Source: Ciborinia camelliae (taxonomy: Eukaryota > Ascomycota > Leotiomycetes > Helotiales > Sclerotiniaceae). From it: a stretch of 64,000 nucleotides of DNA. This document shows, piece by piece, positions 62,967 to 64,000 of this stretch. Both the position numbers and the translations under genes were made by a program. Position 1 is the first letter of the stretch. Each line of letters begins with the position of its first letter. Below the pieces are notes generated by a model that did no database searches, had not been told where the DNA came from, and saw only the letters and a program-made list of their open reading frames with translations. Where the stretch lies: the NCBI GenBank assembly GCA_025890175.1, contig JANPYM010000006.1, positions 652,376 to 716,375 of the forward strand, read 5' to 3'.

Positions 62967-64000
62967 TGGCCGACACTTCTTTCCAGGTTATTATTTTGGT
63001 AAGTGGTTTGCTTTTGCTTTTGCTTGATGTTCATATTTTTTCTATTCAATTTTTGCTTGCTTAACTGTTGCTTTTGTTTCTTTGGTTATGAATGAGGCGC
63101 AACGGGAAGCTGCATTAAAGGTCATTTCAAGTGTGCATGAGGGGTAAAAGATGTAGTTGATGGCGCCGGTTAAATGCCTCTGTTCGGATGCTTATGCATG
63201 CATACGTACATACTCAAGTCTGGGTATTTTCCAATTATGGAAATTTTAGGAGGGGCCACGTAGGGATGTACTCTTTTGGGATGTGGGAGATGTCTTGTTT
63301 TGCGCTTCTTTGCGATGAGACATTCGCGCTTGGAAGAGTACTAACAATTAAATCTAATAGGGAGCTGGGGGAGGACCTATGGAAAATAATTGCACTGCTT
63401 TATTAGTACGATCATTGGCACAAGGATGGAGCAAAGGCAGTGTCCTCGCTGTAGACTCCGGCACTTTCTTACCATCCATCGAGGAACTTCTCAAAAAATA
63501 CTACCCATTACCTTCCGGACCACCATGCACACTCCAAAAAGGCATATTATCAGGATTGGACCTCCCTCATAGAACCACCCTCGCAAACACCGGCCACATA
63601 TCACATATTGTCGTTGGCGCTCATCTCGTTACTCATCCCCATCTCGATCATATATCAGGTGGTATCATGAGCACTGCGGCTTCCTTCACCAAACCGAGGA
63701 GAATTGCGGGGTTAGCGAGTACGATTCAAGCGTTGAAGGATCATATTTTTAATGATGTGATCTGGCCGAACTTGTCGGATGAGAATGACGGGGCGGGATT
63801 GGTAACGTATATGAGGTTGACTTCGGGGGGTTCGTTGGTTTTGGGGGAAGGGGCTACCAAAGGATATACGGAGGTTGTGGATGGACTTGGTGTCAAGTCT
63901 TGGGCCATTAGCCATGGGATGTGTGTCGGGGCCGAATTTCCCTGTATGTATTCCCGTAAAATGCTTTTTGGGAGGTTTGGGGTTGAAATTCGAGGTTTCT
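62966..64000 (+). CDS. pde1: Low-affinity cAMP phosphodiesterase PDE1 (class II), 5' part
   Basis: Hydrolyses cyclic AMP to AMP and so lowers PKA signalling. Partial: the gene runs off the window. Exon 1 is 62966-62998 (MADTSFQVIIL), followed by a 362-bp intron (GTAAGT donor, CTAAC branch site near 63341, AATAG acceptor). Exon 2 starts at 63361 with GAGGGPMENNCTALLVRS. The join gives the class II N-terminus, in which a hydrophobic strand runs into a Gly-rich loop. The metal-binding HPHLDH motif of the family is at about 103-108 (VTHPHLDHISGG). A GTATGT donor at 63944 after GAEFP probably ends exon 2, so the last 57 bases would be intron. This gene is not in the DIP2/CPS1 transcript: 1.26 kb separates them. 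Confidence 0.92.

Overview
The window reads as nuclear DNA of a filamentous ascomycete. Genes are split by short introns (mostly 50-110 bp, GTRNGT donors, CTAAC-like branch sites) and separated by long, moderately AT-rich intergenic DNA full of microsatellites and TAGGTA/TACCTA strings. The gene set (HRD1, a DIP2/CPS1-type adenylate-forming protein, a class II cAMP phosphodiesterase, a fungal FYVE protein) and the general texture suggest a leotiomycete, perhaps Sclerotiniaceae (Botrytis/Sclerotinia-like). That placement is inference and was not tested by any search.

Layout. 1.26-2.5 kb (-): a two-exon FYVE-finger protein. 2.6-10 kb: gene-poor, with one well-defined 382-bp MITE (5687-6068; perfect 23-bp terminal inverted repeats, TA duplication). 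10.06-16.82 kb (+): a ten-exon, about 2007-residue RNA helicase of the UPF1-like superfamily 1. It joins an RGG-rich N-terminus, a CCCH finger, the helicase core, an NFX1-type Cys-rich array and a C-terminal RZ-type finger (ZNFX1-like). 19.66-22.40 kb (-): the ERAD ubiquitin ligase HRD1, with a 15-nt microexon and a 51-bp intron that stays open in frame. 24.84-27.24 kb (-): a C2H2 zinc-finger regulator. 27.2-38.6 kb: over 11 kb with no supportable gene, ending in a microsatellite cluster that includes a 170-bp (ATAGGT)n tract. 38.60-41.31 kb (-): a LCAT-like alpha/beta hydrolase. 43.59-44.62 kb (-): a secreted, Ser/Ala/Pro-rich, probably GPI-anchored wall protein with internal repeats. 44.6-51.9 kb: gene-poor. 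51.88-53.85 kb (-): an unassigned, probably nuclear protein with a conserved-looking His/Cys core and a perfect 45-bp coding repeat. 55.79-61.71 kb (+): the DIP2/CPS1 protein. 62.97 kb to the window end (+): the 5' part of PDE1.

The genes are not an obvious pathway cluster. They cover RNA surveillance or silencing (helicase), ER quality control (HRD1), endosomal phosphoinositide signalling (FYVE), lipid metabolism (LCAT-like, DIP2/CPS1), cAMP signalling (PDE1), transcription (C2H2) and the cell wall (GPI protein). Exon joins were worked out by hand from splice consensus, frame continuity and protein motifs. Several true exons (FYVE exon 2, the HRD1 microexon, the PDE1 exons) begin at splice acceptors and have no start codon of their own. 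The most novel candidates are the 656-residue His/Cys-core protein with its array of donor-like sites, the helicase architecture, the ATGTAATGG start arrangement of PDE1 and the retainable HRD1 intron.
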